Source: Acidobacteriota bacterium
Lineage (GTDB): Bacteria; Acidobacteriota; UBA6911
Assembly: GCA_023265215.1 (NCBI GenBank)
Contig: JAHFUH010000143.1
Coordinates: forward strand, 1 to 6,394
DNA length: 6,394 nt
Reading direction: 5' to 3'
In this document: positions 1 through 5,298 of the stretch, piece after piece
How the letters are laid out: each line of letters starts with the position of its first letter
Position numbering within the stretch: the stretch's first letter is position 1
The notes under the pieces: generated by a model
What the model was told of the DNA's origin: nothing
The model's database searches: none
What the model saw: only the letters and a program-made list of their open reading frames with translations
Program-made: the position numbers and the translations under genes

Positions 1-1344
1 CTGCGCAATTATGCGCTCATCAGTTTCGTTGCCGGGATTGGTGCGAAGCAGGCCTTCGCGCGCCCAGCCGGCATAACTGGCATTTTCCGATTCTTCAACC
101 TTGCCCTCAGAGAGGTAATGCCGGGCGAAGGCATAATAATGAGATTCCCCTTCCAACTCGCGCCGGAACAGTAGAACGATGGAGGTGATGTCATTGCGCG
201 GCGCAAAATCCAACCCTATCCAACAGGGGTCCTCGCTGAAATCTTCAGGCACCAGACTCGAGTCGGCGAGAGAATTCCATTGTGTCAAATTAAAGAGGTT
301 CTCGCTGGCATTCACCCAGACACACAAGTGTTTCGTCAGGAAGCCATTCTGTGCCGAGGGAATTCGCGCAGCTTTACGTGCCTCCGGCTTGAGCTCATTT
401 GAATAAACAGAGACATCAAGATTGGGATTTGCTTTTATCCAAAGCTTTTCATCCTGCCAGTCGTCATCTTTATCGAGCGCAAATATCATACCGAAATAGG
501 CATCATCCGGAGCGGTACCGTCGAGAATCTTCTTTACGTAGGTATGATGCTCGTAGCAGATCCCCGATCGATCGAAGCCGGCTGTGGTGATCATCCAGAG
601 AAGTGGCTGGAGTCGTGAGCCTCGGGCCGATTCCAGTACGTCATAGAGATGCCTGGTCCTGTGAGCATGTAGCTCATCGATTATGGCGCAGTGGATATTT
701 AAGGCGTCCAGAGATTTGGCTTCAGAGGAAAGCGGTTTAAAAAATGATTCTGCTTGAAAGATTGAGTGAGCAGAAGTCTCTATCCCGAACTTGCGGCGCA
801 GGCCCGCTTCGCGTTCCACCATATTCTTTGCGGGATCCCAAACGGCAACTCTGGCCTGGTCCTGCTTTGTTGCTGCAGAGTAAACTTCGGCGCCCGCCTC
901 GCCATCGGCACAGGTCATATAGAGGCCGACAGGCGCTGACATTGTAGATTTCCCGTTTTTGCGCGCCATCTCCAGATAAACAAAACGGAAGCGCCGCTTG
1001 CCGCTCAGATCCCTTCCTGTTTTGGGGTCGCTATAGCCCTTTCTGTAAACCCAACCGAATACTGTGGTATAGACAAAAATCTGCCAAGGCTCCAGCGTGA
1101 GCTTTTGCCCGCGGCTCGCCCAATCCCCCTTGATATGTGGTAACAATTCAATAAATCGACAAACGCGATTTGCCCGCTCTTTATCGAATTTATAAGGCCA
1201 GTCTTCCGAAATAGGGCGCTTACGTTCTTCCTGTTGCCGCCGGCAAGCCTTTATTGTCCACTCGCCAGCGACAATTCTCCCGGCAACTATGTCTTTAGCG
1301 TAGCGTTCAGCTGTCGCGGAGTAATCTCTTTGGGTGGTAGCCAT
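1..1344 (-). CDS. terL: Phage terminase large subunit, HK97/Terminase_1 type (3' end outside window)
   Basis: Motor and nuclease that pumps phage DNA into the prohead and cuts the concatemer. The frame is open for 448 codons from the ATG at 1344 to the window edge; family members are usually about 500-580 residues, so the C-terminus is missing. The ATPase domain comes first: a Walker A-like ARKNGKST at residues 127-134, a Walker B with acidic pair in CAIIDELHAH (219-228, D223-E224), and a TTAG coupling motif at 253-256. The RNase H-like nuclease domain begins with GLDFAPRND (377-385), D379 being the likely first metal-binding aspartate; the later acidic residues fall outside the window. The stretch EGLLRTNPGNETDE near the edge is also typical of the family. 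The start ATG shares one base with the terS stop (TAATG), which implies translational coupling. No frameshift was seen in a full hand translation. Confidence 0.95.
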   Translation of the reverse strand, partial: MATTQRDYSATAERYAKDIVAGRIVAGEWTIKACRRQQEERKRPISEDWPYKFDKERANRVCRFIELLPHIKGDWASRGQKLTLEPWQIFVYTTVFGWVYRKGYSDPKTGRDLSGKRRFRFVYLEMARKNGKSTMSAPVGLYMTCADGEAGAEVYSAATKQDQARVAVWDPAKNMVEREAGLRRKFGIETSAHSIFQAESFFKPLSSEAKSLDALNIHCAIIDELHAHRTRHLYDVLESARGSRLQPLLWMITTAGFDRSGICYEHHTYVKKILDGTAPDDAYFGMIFALDKDDDWQDEKLWIKANPNLDVSVYSNELKPEARKAARIPSAQNGFLTKHLCVWVNASENLFNLTQWNSLADSSLVPEDFSEDPCWIGLDFAPRNDITSIVLLFRRELEGESHYYAFARHYLSEGKVEESENASYAGWAREGLLRTNPGNETDERIIAQ

Positions 1345-1859
1345 TAATTAAAATTCGCCCAGGGGTCGTCAGGTTTGGCGCCGGCGGCCGACTCGATAAG
1401 CTTTGAAACTTTTTGCCTGGAGGACGGCGAAAGACCGAATTCGGAAAGCAATGATTGCGCGTGTCGCATAGCTTCGGAGCGTTGGGAAACAGCTGGATTT
1501 GCTTTCCAGCTTTTCTGCGCCTTGGTTTTCAGCGTACCTTTTTCGTCAATGGGAACTTCTATAAGCTCAAGCTTGGCGTAACGGGCTCCATTCTGCCGAA
1601 TGTGCTCTGTGCTTTCCTCAATTTCTTCCAGTCGGATTGCCAGCAACATCACAAGTTCGCTGTCTACCGGGGATGCAATAGCGAGCTGCTGCAGCCGGCC
1701 GATGACCACGCCGTACCAGAAGGAAGTCCGCGAACCAAGTTCCACCGCCAGCTGCGGCGGGCCCACTGGCGCCTCTGGGGCGCCTTTGTTGACCCTGCAT
1801 TTCCGGAGTGTGCCCTTTGATTTTTTGTCTACAAGTCTGAGGTGTTTCCTGCCCTGCAA
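1344..1859 (-). CDS. terS: Phage terminase small subunit, P27/Terminase_4 type
   Basis: DNA-recognition subunit of the packaging terminase; it binds the packaging site and loads TerL. Recognised from the C-terminal block NPAVSQRSEAMRHAQ followed by SEFGLSPSSRQKV, the P27-family signature, and from the short acidic/aromatic tail DPWANFN. A mainly helical middle part follows a proline-rich linker (APEAPVGPP). The start is uncertain. The longest frame begins with TTG at 1889 (181 residues) and has no good ribosome site. The TTG at 1859 has GGGGA six bases upstream and gives a start, MQGRKHLRLVDKKSKGTLR, that resembles family N-termini (171 residues), so I prefer it. No ATG or GTG occurs upstream in frame before the stop at 1956-1958. 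The stop overlaps the terL start by one base. The gene follows the HNH gene across a repeat-bearing gap, the usual HK97-like order. Confidence 0.88.
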   Translation of the reverse strand: MQGRKHLRLVDKKSKGTLRKCRVNKGAPEAPVGPPQLAVELGSRTSFWYGVVIGRLQQLAIASPVDSELVMLLAIRLEEIEESTEHIRQNGARYAKLELIEVPIDEKGTLKTKAQKSWKANPAVSQRSEAMRHAQSLLSEFGLSPSSRQKVSKLIESAAGAKPDDPWANFN

Positions 1860-1889
1860 ATTTTTCCCCGATTTTGGATGCGCGTGCAA

Positions 1890-2025
1890 AAATGCGCGCG
1901 CCCGGTCTTGGGAGGTCTCTTTTGGTGTTTTTTGCCTCCCCCCCTCCCAGTTTTCCTATTTGAGCAAGTGAAGGCGCTTTTCAATTGAAACGATGTTTCA
2001 ATGAAGTTTTCACTGAAGCTTTATT
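1890..2025. other. Gene-free stretch between HNH gene and terS: possible cos region
   Basis: No coding frame is convincing in these 136 bases. The stretch holds the TTTCA/TGAA repeat cluster at its HNH-proximal side and the G-rich hairpin nearer terS, plus an alternating GCGCGCGC run at about 1894-1901. In HK97-like phages with an HNH-TerS-TerL module, the cohesive-end site commonly lies just upstream of terS. Assignment as cos is inference from gene order and repeats; no cleavage site can be identified from one strand of sequence. Confidence 0.4.
1910..1948 (-). promoter_or_regulatory. G-rich hairpin in the terS leader
   Basis: In minus-sense RNA two copies of GGGAGG (1948-1943 and 1941-1936) can alternatively pair with a single CCTCCC (1915-1910), leaving A-rich loops of about 27 or 20 bases. 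GGGAGG also resembles a strong ribosome-binding sequence, but no start codon follows at usable distance; the nearest terS start candidates are 46 and 76 bases away. It may control terS translation or form part of the packaging site. There is no U-run after the stem, so it is not a classical terminator. Confidence 0.35.
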
Positions 2026-2035
2026 TCAATTGAAA
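1979..2035. repeat. Cluster of four TTTCA-TGAA dyad repeats
   Basis: Two identical 12-bp perfect palindromes, TTTCAATTGAAA, sit at 1979-1990 and 2024-2035, 45 bp apart. Two 10-bp relatives lie between them: TTTCAATGAA (1996-2005) and TTTCACTGAA (2008-2017). Start-to-start spacings are 17, 12 and 16 bp. The last palindrome overlaps the HNH stop codon (2026-2028). Such spaced dyads suit a multimeric DNA-binding protein; the nearest candidate is the small terminase just downstream, but a repressor site is also possible. Confidence 0.55.
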
Positions 2036-2430
2036 TTGTTTTTCTTTAGTTTTTCATTTCGATTGAGTTGATTAGACTTCCAGCGGCCGTCTTCGCGAGC
2101 CGTCTTCTGACTATGATGAGTGTGACAAAGTGATTCGAGATTGCTCGGATCATCGGTTCCGCCTTTAGATTTAGCTATTATGTGATCAACATCTTTAGCC
2201 GGCCAGACCCGACTTTCTCGCTTGCATTGCTGGCACAATCCTTGATCACGCGCTAATATGCTCTTCCTTAGTGGCTTCCATATTGCAGAGTCATAGCCGC
2301 GGAGCGCCGGCGAGAGACGCATCTTATTCAGTTCACGTGCCTGTTGCTTATCATGTTTAGGACAATAGCCTTTATAAACAAGAATAGAACAGCCAGCATA
2401 AGCACAGGGTCTTTTGGGTGAACTGGGCAT
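2026..2430 (-). CDS. HNH endonuclease (phage packaging-associated)
   Basis: Metal-dependent DNA nuclease of the kind encoded beside terminase genes in HK97-like phages, where the HNH protein is known to assist terminase cutting at cos. The 134-residue protein has a small N-terminal Cys/His cluster (C9, C14, C23, H26), a putative zinc knuckle common in phage HNH proteins. The HNH fold follows: CQQC (C66, C69), the catalytic DH pair in VDHIIAKSKGGTDDPSNLE (D82, H83), N97, then LCHTHHSQKTARE (C102, H105, H106). C66, C69, C102 and H105 probably hold the structural zinc, and H106 is the last catalytic histidine. All key residues are present. The C-terminus is basic and asparagine-rich. The start ATG shares one base with the preceding stop (TGATG) and has only a weak ribosome site, so translational coupling is likely. 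Confidence 0.93.
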   Translation of the reverse strand: MPSSPKRPCAYAGCSILVYKGYCPKHDKQQARELNKMRLSPALRGYDSAIWKPLRKSILARDQGLCQQCKRESRVWPAKDVDHIIAKSKGGTDDPSNLESLCHTHHSQKTAREDGRWKSNQLNRNEKLKKNNFN

Positions 2431-2627
2431 CAGGCGCTCACTCGATGCAATCTGATGACTGTCATGATCTGCTGATTATTTGGAGACTGAAGCTTTCTGA
2501 GATGTCGCTTTATCTGAACAACTTCAGCGCTGGGGCCCTTCGTGTGTTTCACTCGCGACCGTCCATTGTGCACCAGGTCTGATCCTTTAAGATCGCGCCA
2601 GTATGCTGATTCCCAGTCGGCATTCAT
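2430..2627 (-). CDS. Small phage protein of unknown function, 65 residues
   Basis: I do not recognise a family. The protein is basic and hydrophilic, starts MNADWESAYWRDLKGSDL, and has a middle/C-terminal part rich in K and R (EVVQIKRHLRKLQ) that could be a nucleic-acid-binding helix. There is no signal peptide or membrane segment. The ATG at 2627 lacks a good ribosome site, since GAGGG lies 13 bases away. However, it overlaps as ATGA the stop of the frame upstream, and its own stop overlaps the HNH start as TGATG, so it fits the tightly packed run. The two other ATGs nearby open only frames of 17 and 24 residues. Position directly before the HNH gene suggests a late or packaging-linked role, but that is only context. 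Confidence 0.6.
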   Translation of the reverse strand: MNADWESAYWRDLKGSDLVHNGRSRVKHTKGPSAEVVQIKRHLRKLQSPNNQQIMTVIRLHRVSA

Positions 2628-2776
2628 TTCTTATTTTCATCCCTCATTTGGGAGGAGAAAATAGGAACAGTTCGCCAGTGAAGAATAAGACATATACGCA
2701 GATAGTCTTCCTGTTTCGGCTTGCGATGCTTAGCAATTCTGGCATTAGCGTGTTGCTCATCACGATATTCCCCGTT
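2624..2776 (-). other. Possible small coding frame without a standard start codon
   Basis: Between the 62-residue and 65-residue genes, one frame is open for 50 codons and reads like a natural hydrophilic protein (for example NARIAKHRKPKQEDYLRICL, then ILHWRTVPIF). Its TGA at 2626-2624 overlaps the next gene's ATG as ATGA, as elsewhere in this operon. It contains no ATG before a late internal one, and no GTG or TTG. It could be reached by a +1 shift from the end of the 62-residue gene, begin at a rare codon such as ATT, or be a gene whose start was lost. A competing frame (ATG at 2760 to TGA at 2644, 38 residues, coupled by TGATG) has a proper start but a less protein-like composition. Neither can be settled by eye. 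Confidence 0.3.
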
Positions 2777-2948
2777 TCATATCGAGGAATGCTTGAGCAG
2801 CGGCGTGAGCAGCTTCATTCCAGGCATGCTGAATAGCTTCAGGGAGAACATCAAATTCGGGTATTGGCTGTCCACTAACAAGAGATTTGCCGCCTGCGTC
2901 TTTTCGGTACGCTTCATACGCCGCTTTGCCCAGGGGATATTTCGTCAT
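2760..2948 (-). CDS. Small conserved phage protein, 62 residues (LGKAAYEAY type)
   Basis: Function unknown. The layout, a start of MTKYPLGKAAYEAYRKDAGG, then KSLVSGQPIPEFDVLPE and IQHAWNEAAHAAAQAF, matches a type of small hypothetical protein I recall from many tailed-phage genomes: an aromatic N-terminal helix, a central G-x-P linker and an alanine-rich C-terminal helix. I chose the ATG at 2948 because it overlaps the preceding stop as ATGA and has CAGG seven bases upstream. The longer reading from 2978 adds ten residues and overlaps the neighbour by 34 bases without benefit. It is soluble, with no membrane segment, and lies in the run of small genes before the packaging module. The family match is from memory of the pattern, not a search. 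Confidence 0.75.
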   Translation of the reverse strand: MTKYPLGKAAYEAYRKDAGGKSLVSGQPIPEFDVLPEAIQHAWNEAAHAAAQAFLDMKRGIS

Positions 2949-3577
2949 GAGCCAACCTGTTCGCTTGTGTCTTTCCAAACAAATTCATTCAGAGGCCGAT
3001 GCACCCTGCAGAAACAGCAAAATGTTCCACTATAAAAGCCTGGATCTCGCGCGTAGGTTTCAGCTAAGGCTTGTCCCATCTTCGTATCCGTGTCACAGCC
3101 GCCTACTCTTTGCTTAGAGGTGACTCCATCACCACTGATCATTTCTGTCCATACACCCACATGCGTGTAGGTCCTTCGCACCGGACGAACGAATCCCTTC
3201 GCCCTTTCTTCCTGAGTCAAAACAACATAGGCCTTTTGCTGCCCACTTTCCGGATCAATCTCGCGATGATCAGCAGTAACGGGCGATCCGTTCGTCAGGC
3301 ATTGTTGCGATCTGTCGGCCGGTGGAGGAGCAGGCTTATTTATAACCGGAGGTTCAAGCGGTTCACTTTGCAGATGCGCGAAAGCATCAGAAGCTTCGAC
3401 GCTCCAGGCGCAGGCTTCATAGAATACCGTGCGATCCGAATCCAATTTAATATTAAATGGGTCGCGCAATACAAATATGCGAGAGCCCCACATGGCCACT
3501 TCGGGAGTTAATTGAAAGTCAGGAAATGAGAATTCGTGAATTAATTCTCCTGTTCGCGTTCTAAGCTCGGCTTGCAT
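2945..3577 (-). CDS. Phage protein of unknown function with conserved Cys-containing C-terminal domain, 210 residues
   Basis: Two parts are visible. Residues 1-78 form a mixed segment (MQAELRTRTGELIHEFSFPD, then AMWGSRIFVLRDPFNI). A proline-rich linker follows at about 75-88 (EPPVINKPAPPP). The C-terminal part from about 117 (YVVLTQEERAKGFVRPVRRTYTHVG) carries GCDTDTKMGQALAETYARDP, FYSGTFCCFC and NEFVW. This last domain resembles a recurrent hypothetical phage domain I remember from other tailed phages. H139, C161, C187 and C190 could bind zinc, but this is inferred from spacing only. The ATG at 3577 was chosen because AAGG lies seven bases upstream; starting at 3628 would add 17 residues and lengthen the overlap with the preceding gene from 17 to 68 bases. 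The stop overlaps the next start as ATGA. No enzymatic role can be assigned. Confidence 0.8.
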   Translation of the reverse strand: MQAELRTRTGELIHEFSFPDFQLTPEVAMWGSRIFVLRDPFNIKLDSDRTVFYEACAWSVEASDAFAHLQSEPLEPPVINKPAPPPADRSQQCLTNGSPVTADHREIDPESGQQKAYVVLTQEERAKGFVRPVRRTYTHVGVWTEMISGDGVTSKQRVGGCDTDTKMGQALAETYARDPGFYSGTFCCFCRVHRPLNEFVWKDTSEQVGS

Positions 3578-3920
3578 TTGGATACCTTGAGGCGGCTTCT
3601 TTTGTTCCTGTTTTGGGAAACACAACATTACAGCAGGGCGGGAACATCGCGAGATCCTTGCCGTGCACGTAATGAGAGCGAGCGCCGTTCCAGAAGATTA
3701 CGCCGCGCTGATCAACATAAACATCTGAAGATTTTCGCCCTTCGCTTGCTGTAATTTGTTTTTCGATATTCTGCTGCTGGCGCTGTTCCGTCGCAGATAA
3801 AAAGTGCAGCTCTGGCCCAATGAGCACGGCTTCTCCGCGGTGCACATAGCGCTGCGCTCTTGCGACAGTAGTATATTGTGCACTCCCGGGCTGCGGGTTT
3901 GCGATTTTGATTTTTTGCAT
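3561..3920 (-). CDS. Small phage protein of unknown function, 119 residues
   Basis: First gene of the small-gene run. The N-terminus, MQKIKIANPQPGSAQYTTVA then RAQRYVHRGEAVLIGPELHF, resembles short phage proteins I recall with an 'NPxPGsaxYTs...RyVrRGeAv' pattern, which supports a real gene though not a function. The middle (ATEQRQQQNIEKQITASEG) is probably helical, and the last part holds adjacent cysteines (PPCCN). No signal peptide or membrane helix is present. The start ATG has no clear ribosome site, as only CACCCTAACT precedes it. The end overlaps the following gene by 17 bases. The C-terminal 40 residues or so have low similarity to anything I know, so this part could be variable. Confidence 0.75.
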   Translation of the reverse strand: MQKIKIANPQPGSAQYTTVARAQRYVHRGEAVLIGPELHFLSATEQRQQQNIEKQITASEGRKSSDVYVDQRGVIFWNGARSHYVHGKDLAMFPPCCNVVFPKTGTKEAASRYPNASRA

Positions 3921-4032
3921 AGTTAGGGTGTCAAGGCCAGCTTAGTGGTGGTGTTTTATTCGGGTGCTCGCCGTCCCGATGAAGCTTTGTGTGAAGGGCT
4001 TTGTTTCTATTATCTATTCATTTCATTGTCCA

Positions 4033-4064
4033 GGGCCGACTGCTAAAAATGTGGCAGCCGACCC
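4033..4064 (-). other. Strong RNA hairpin, 11-bp stem, minus sense
   Basis: In minus-sense RNA the arm GGGTCGGCTGC (4064-4054) pairs along all 11 positions with GCAGTCGGCCC (4043-4033), using two G-U pairs; the loop is CACATTTTTA. In the plus sense those two positions become A-C mismatches, so the fold favours the strand that is transcribed. The stem is followed by TGGACAATGAAATG with no U-run, so it is not a textbook intrinsic terminator. It could stabilise the 3' end of the methyltransferase message, be a processing site, or be a protein-binding leader element for the downstream genes. Confidence 0.6.
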
Positions 4065-4161
4065 AATCCCAAGGTTTCCATACTGGTCAGATCAGAAGTT
4101 CACGCTAAATAGAGATTGAAGTCAATAGCGGGGCAGAAAAACAGTGCAGGCATCGCAAGTA

Positions 4162-4175
4162 GTGACAAGCGTCAC
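4162..4175. repeat. Short inverted repeat GTGAC-N4-GTCAC
   Basis: A 5-bp dyad around AAGC lies 17 bases beyond the methyltransferase stop codon. It has the shape of an operator half-site pair but is too short to be significant alone, and no T-run follows on either strand. Confidence 0.3.
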
Positions 4176-4191
4176 ATCTCCAGAACCAGGA

Positions 4192-5298
4192 CTACGCCAA
4201 GGGAAACAATTGGACGTGATAATCTATTTCGAATAGGCATCCCTTGCTTCCAGGTCTGAAAACATCAGTTTGTCTTTTTATCAAAGGGCTAATTATAGGA
4301 TTTCCGACCAATCGAGCATTGGGAAACACCTCCTTAAGCGACGAGCAAAAGGATTCTGTTATCTCTGGCACCTTAATTCCTTTTGCTCCGAGTCGACATA
4401 TGAGCGAGGAGTCGTGGCGAAGTAACGGAGCAACTCCCTGCCAGACTTCTTTAAGGAATTCCCAGTATCGCGCTTTAATTGTATGCCGATCATCTTTTGA
4501 AATGCGATTATAAGTAGGCTTTGGCTCATAGCCCAAAAACCAAAGCCTTAGCCATTGATCTTCTTCATAGTTCGTAACATCCAGATACGGTGGCGAGGTA
4601 ATAACAAGCTTTATTTTTTTAGTTAAAAATGGAAATTTCTTTGTAGCTTGTCGTGCATCACACATAGCAACTCTTCCGACAAGCTCAGGGAGTTCGCCCG
4701 AAAGCCTATAGTTTGCGCGAGACTTTAGTATTTCAAAAACATTGCGTTTTTTTGGCCATAGCTTGTGAGCACTCCAGTATGTAATCGAGTATCGTGGTTT
4801 GGTGCTAATAGTACGGGGCATCTGGTTGCTAAAGTAATTGCATGAATCTCCATGTAGCGAGCCGAGCACCAGTGCAGCGATAAATCGGTGTACTGGGTTT
4901 TCACGCCAGTTAAGATGGATTCGCAAAAAAAGGAGTTGATAGTGTGTGGTTGAATAAAAGGCCCGACGGAAGAACCGAGGTAATCCAGCTCGCTCTAATT
5001 TTAGCTGGTCCAAACTGTAATTAGCAAAACGATCTTCAAAGAAAGCCAGTTCCTTAATTACAGCATCCAACGATGGTATAGCCGCCTTGGCGCCACTTAT
5101 GCAGAATGCCACGGGATTTATATCGATTGCTGCAGCCTGTCTTCCCATCAACAATGACTGTAGAAGTGTTGTTCCCCGGCCGGAGAAAGGATCTAGCACG
5201 TAATCACCAGGATCCGTGAGTTCTCCAATATGCTTTTCAGCGAAGCTCTCCGGGAACATTGCAAAGTACGGACAGAGTGCATGGAGAGGATTTCTCAT
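4192..5298 (-). CDS. Site-specific DNA methyltransferase (probably N4-cytosine)
   Basis: Transfers a methyl group from AdoMet to an exocyclic amino group in DNA. In the 368-residue protein, YFAMFPESFAEKHI (11-24) fits the AdoMet-binding motif X region. LDPFSGRGTT (35-44) is motif I, AIDINP (57-62) the motif II acidic turn, and TSPPYLDVTNY (234-244) the catalytic motif IV. SPPY is most typical of N4-cytosine enzymes but does not exclude N6-adenine. About 190 residues separate motifs I and IV, room for a target-recognition region as in the alpha arrangement. The ATG at 5298 was chosen because it overlaps the upstream stop as ATGA and has AAAGG seven bases before it; an ATG at 5334 would add 12 residues. 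The sequence is AT-richer than the packaging genes, suggesting separate acquisition. Coupling to the nuclease-like gene suggests a modification partner in a restriction or defence module. The recognition sequence cannot be told from the protein. Confidence 0.9.
   Translation of the reverse strand: MRNPLHALCPYFAMFPESFAEKHIGELTDPGDYVLDPFSGRGTTLLQSLLMGRQAAAIDINPVAFCISGAKAAIPSLDAVIKELAFFEDRFANYSLDQLKLERAGLPRFFRRAFYSTTHYQLLFLRIHLNWRENPVHRFIAALVLGSLHGDSCNYFSNQMPRTISTKPRYSITYWSAHKLWPKKRNVFEILKSRANYRLSGELPELVGRVAMCDARQATKKFPFLTKKIKLVITSPPYLDVTNYEEDQWLRLWFLGYEPKPTYNRISKDDRHTIKARYWEFLKEVWQGVAPLLRHDSSLICRLGAKGIKVPEITESFCSSLKEVFPNARLVGNPIISPLIKRQTDVFRPGSKGCLFEIDYHVQLFPLA

Larger units (their letters stand above)
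3921..4191. other. Gene-free stretch between methyltransferase and small phage genes
   Basis: These 271 bases hold no convincing coding frame on either strand; the longest minus-strand candidate checked is 17 codons. They contain the hairpin at 4033-4064 and the short inverted repeat at 4162-4175. The stretch marks the break between the AT-rich cargo genes and the phage operon, so a promoter for the small-gene/packaging operon would be expected here. I found no pair of -35 and -10 boxes with normal spacing, and the phage may use its own activator. Confidence 0.5.

Noticed and set aside
1..1344. Frameshift or pseudogene in the large terminase
   Set aside because: A full hand translation gave one uninterrupted frame of 448 codons with all visible motifs intact; it is only cut by the window edge.
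1455..1971. Plus-strand open frames opposite the small terminase gene (about 120 codons each)
   Set aside because: They lie antisense to a gene with a clear P27 signature, and their translations are Ser/Cys/Phe-rich shadows with no recognisable domain.
2644..2760. 38-residue frame starting with a TGATG-coupled ATG
   Set aside because: It has a proper start, but its composition is unconvincing and it conflicts with the better-looking overlapping frame; it is kept only as an alternative within that entry.
3071..3511. Plus-strand open frame of 146 codons
   Set aside because: It is antisense to the 210-residue phage gene, whose conserved domain and ribosome site support the minus strand.
3906..3934. 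TTGACA at 3934-3929 (minus) as a promoter -35 box
   Set aside because: At 17-bp spacing the -10 position reads ATCAAA and lies inside the coding region, so it cannot drive the gene starting at 3920.
4033..4064. Intrinsic terminator for the methyltransferase operon
   Set aside because: The stem is strong, but the bases after it in the minus sense (TGGACAATGAAATG) contain no U-run.
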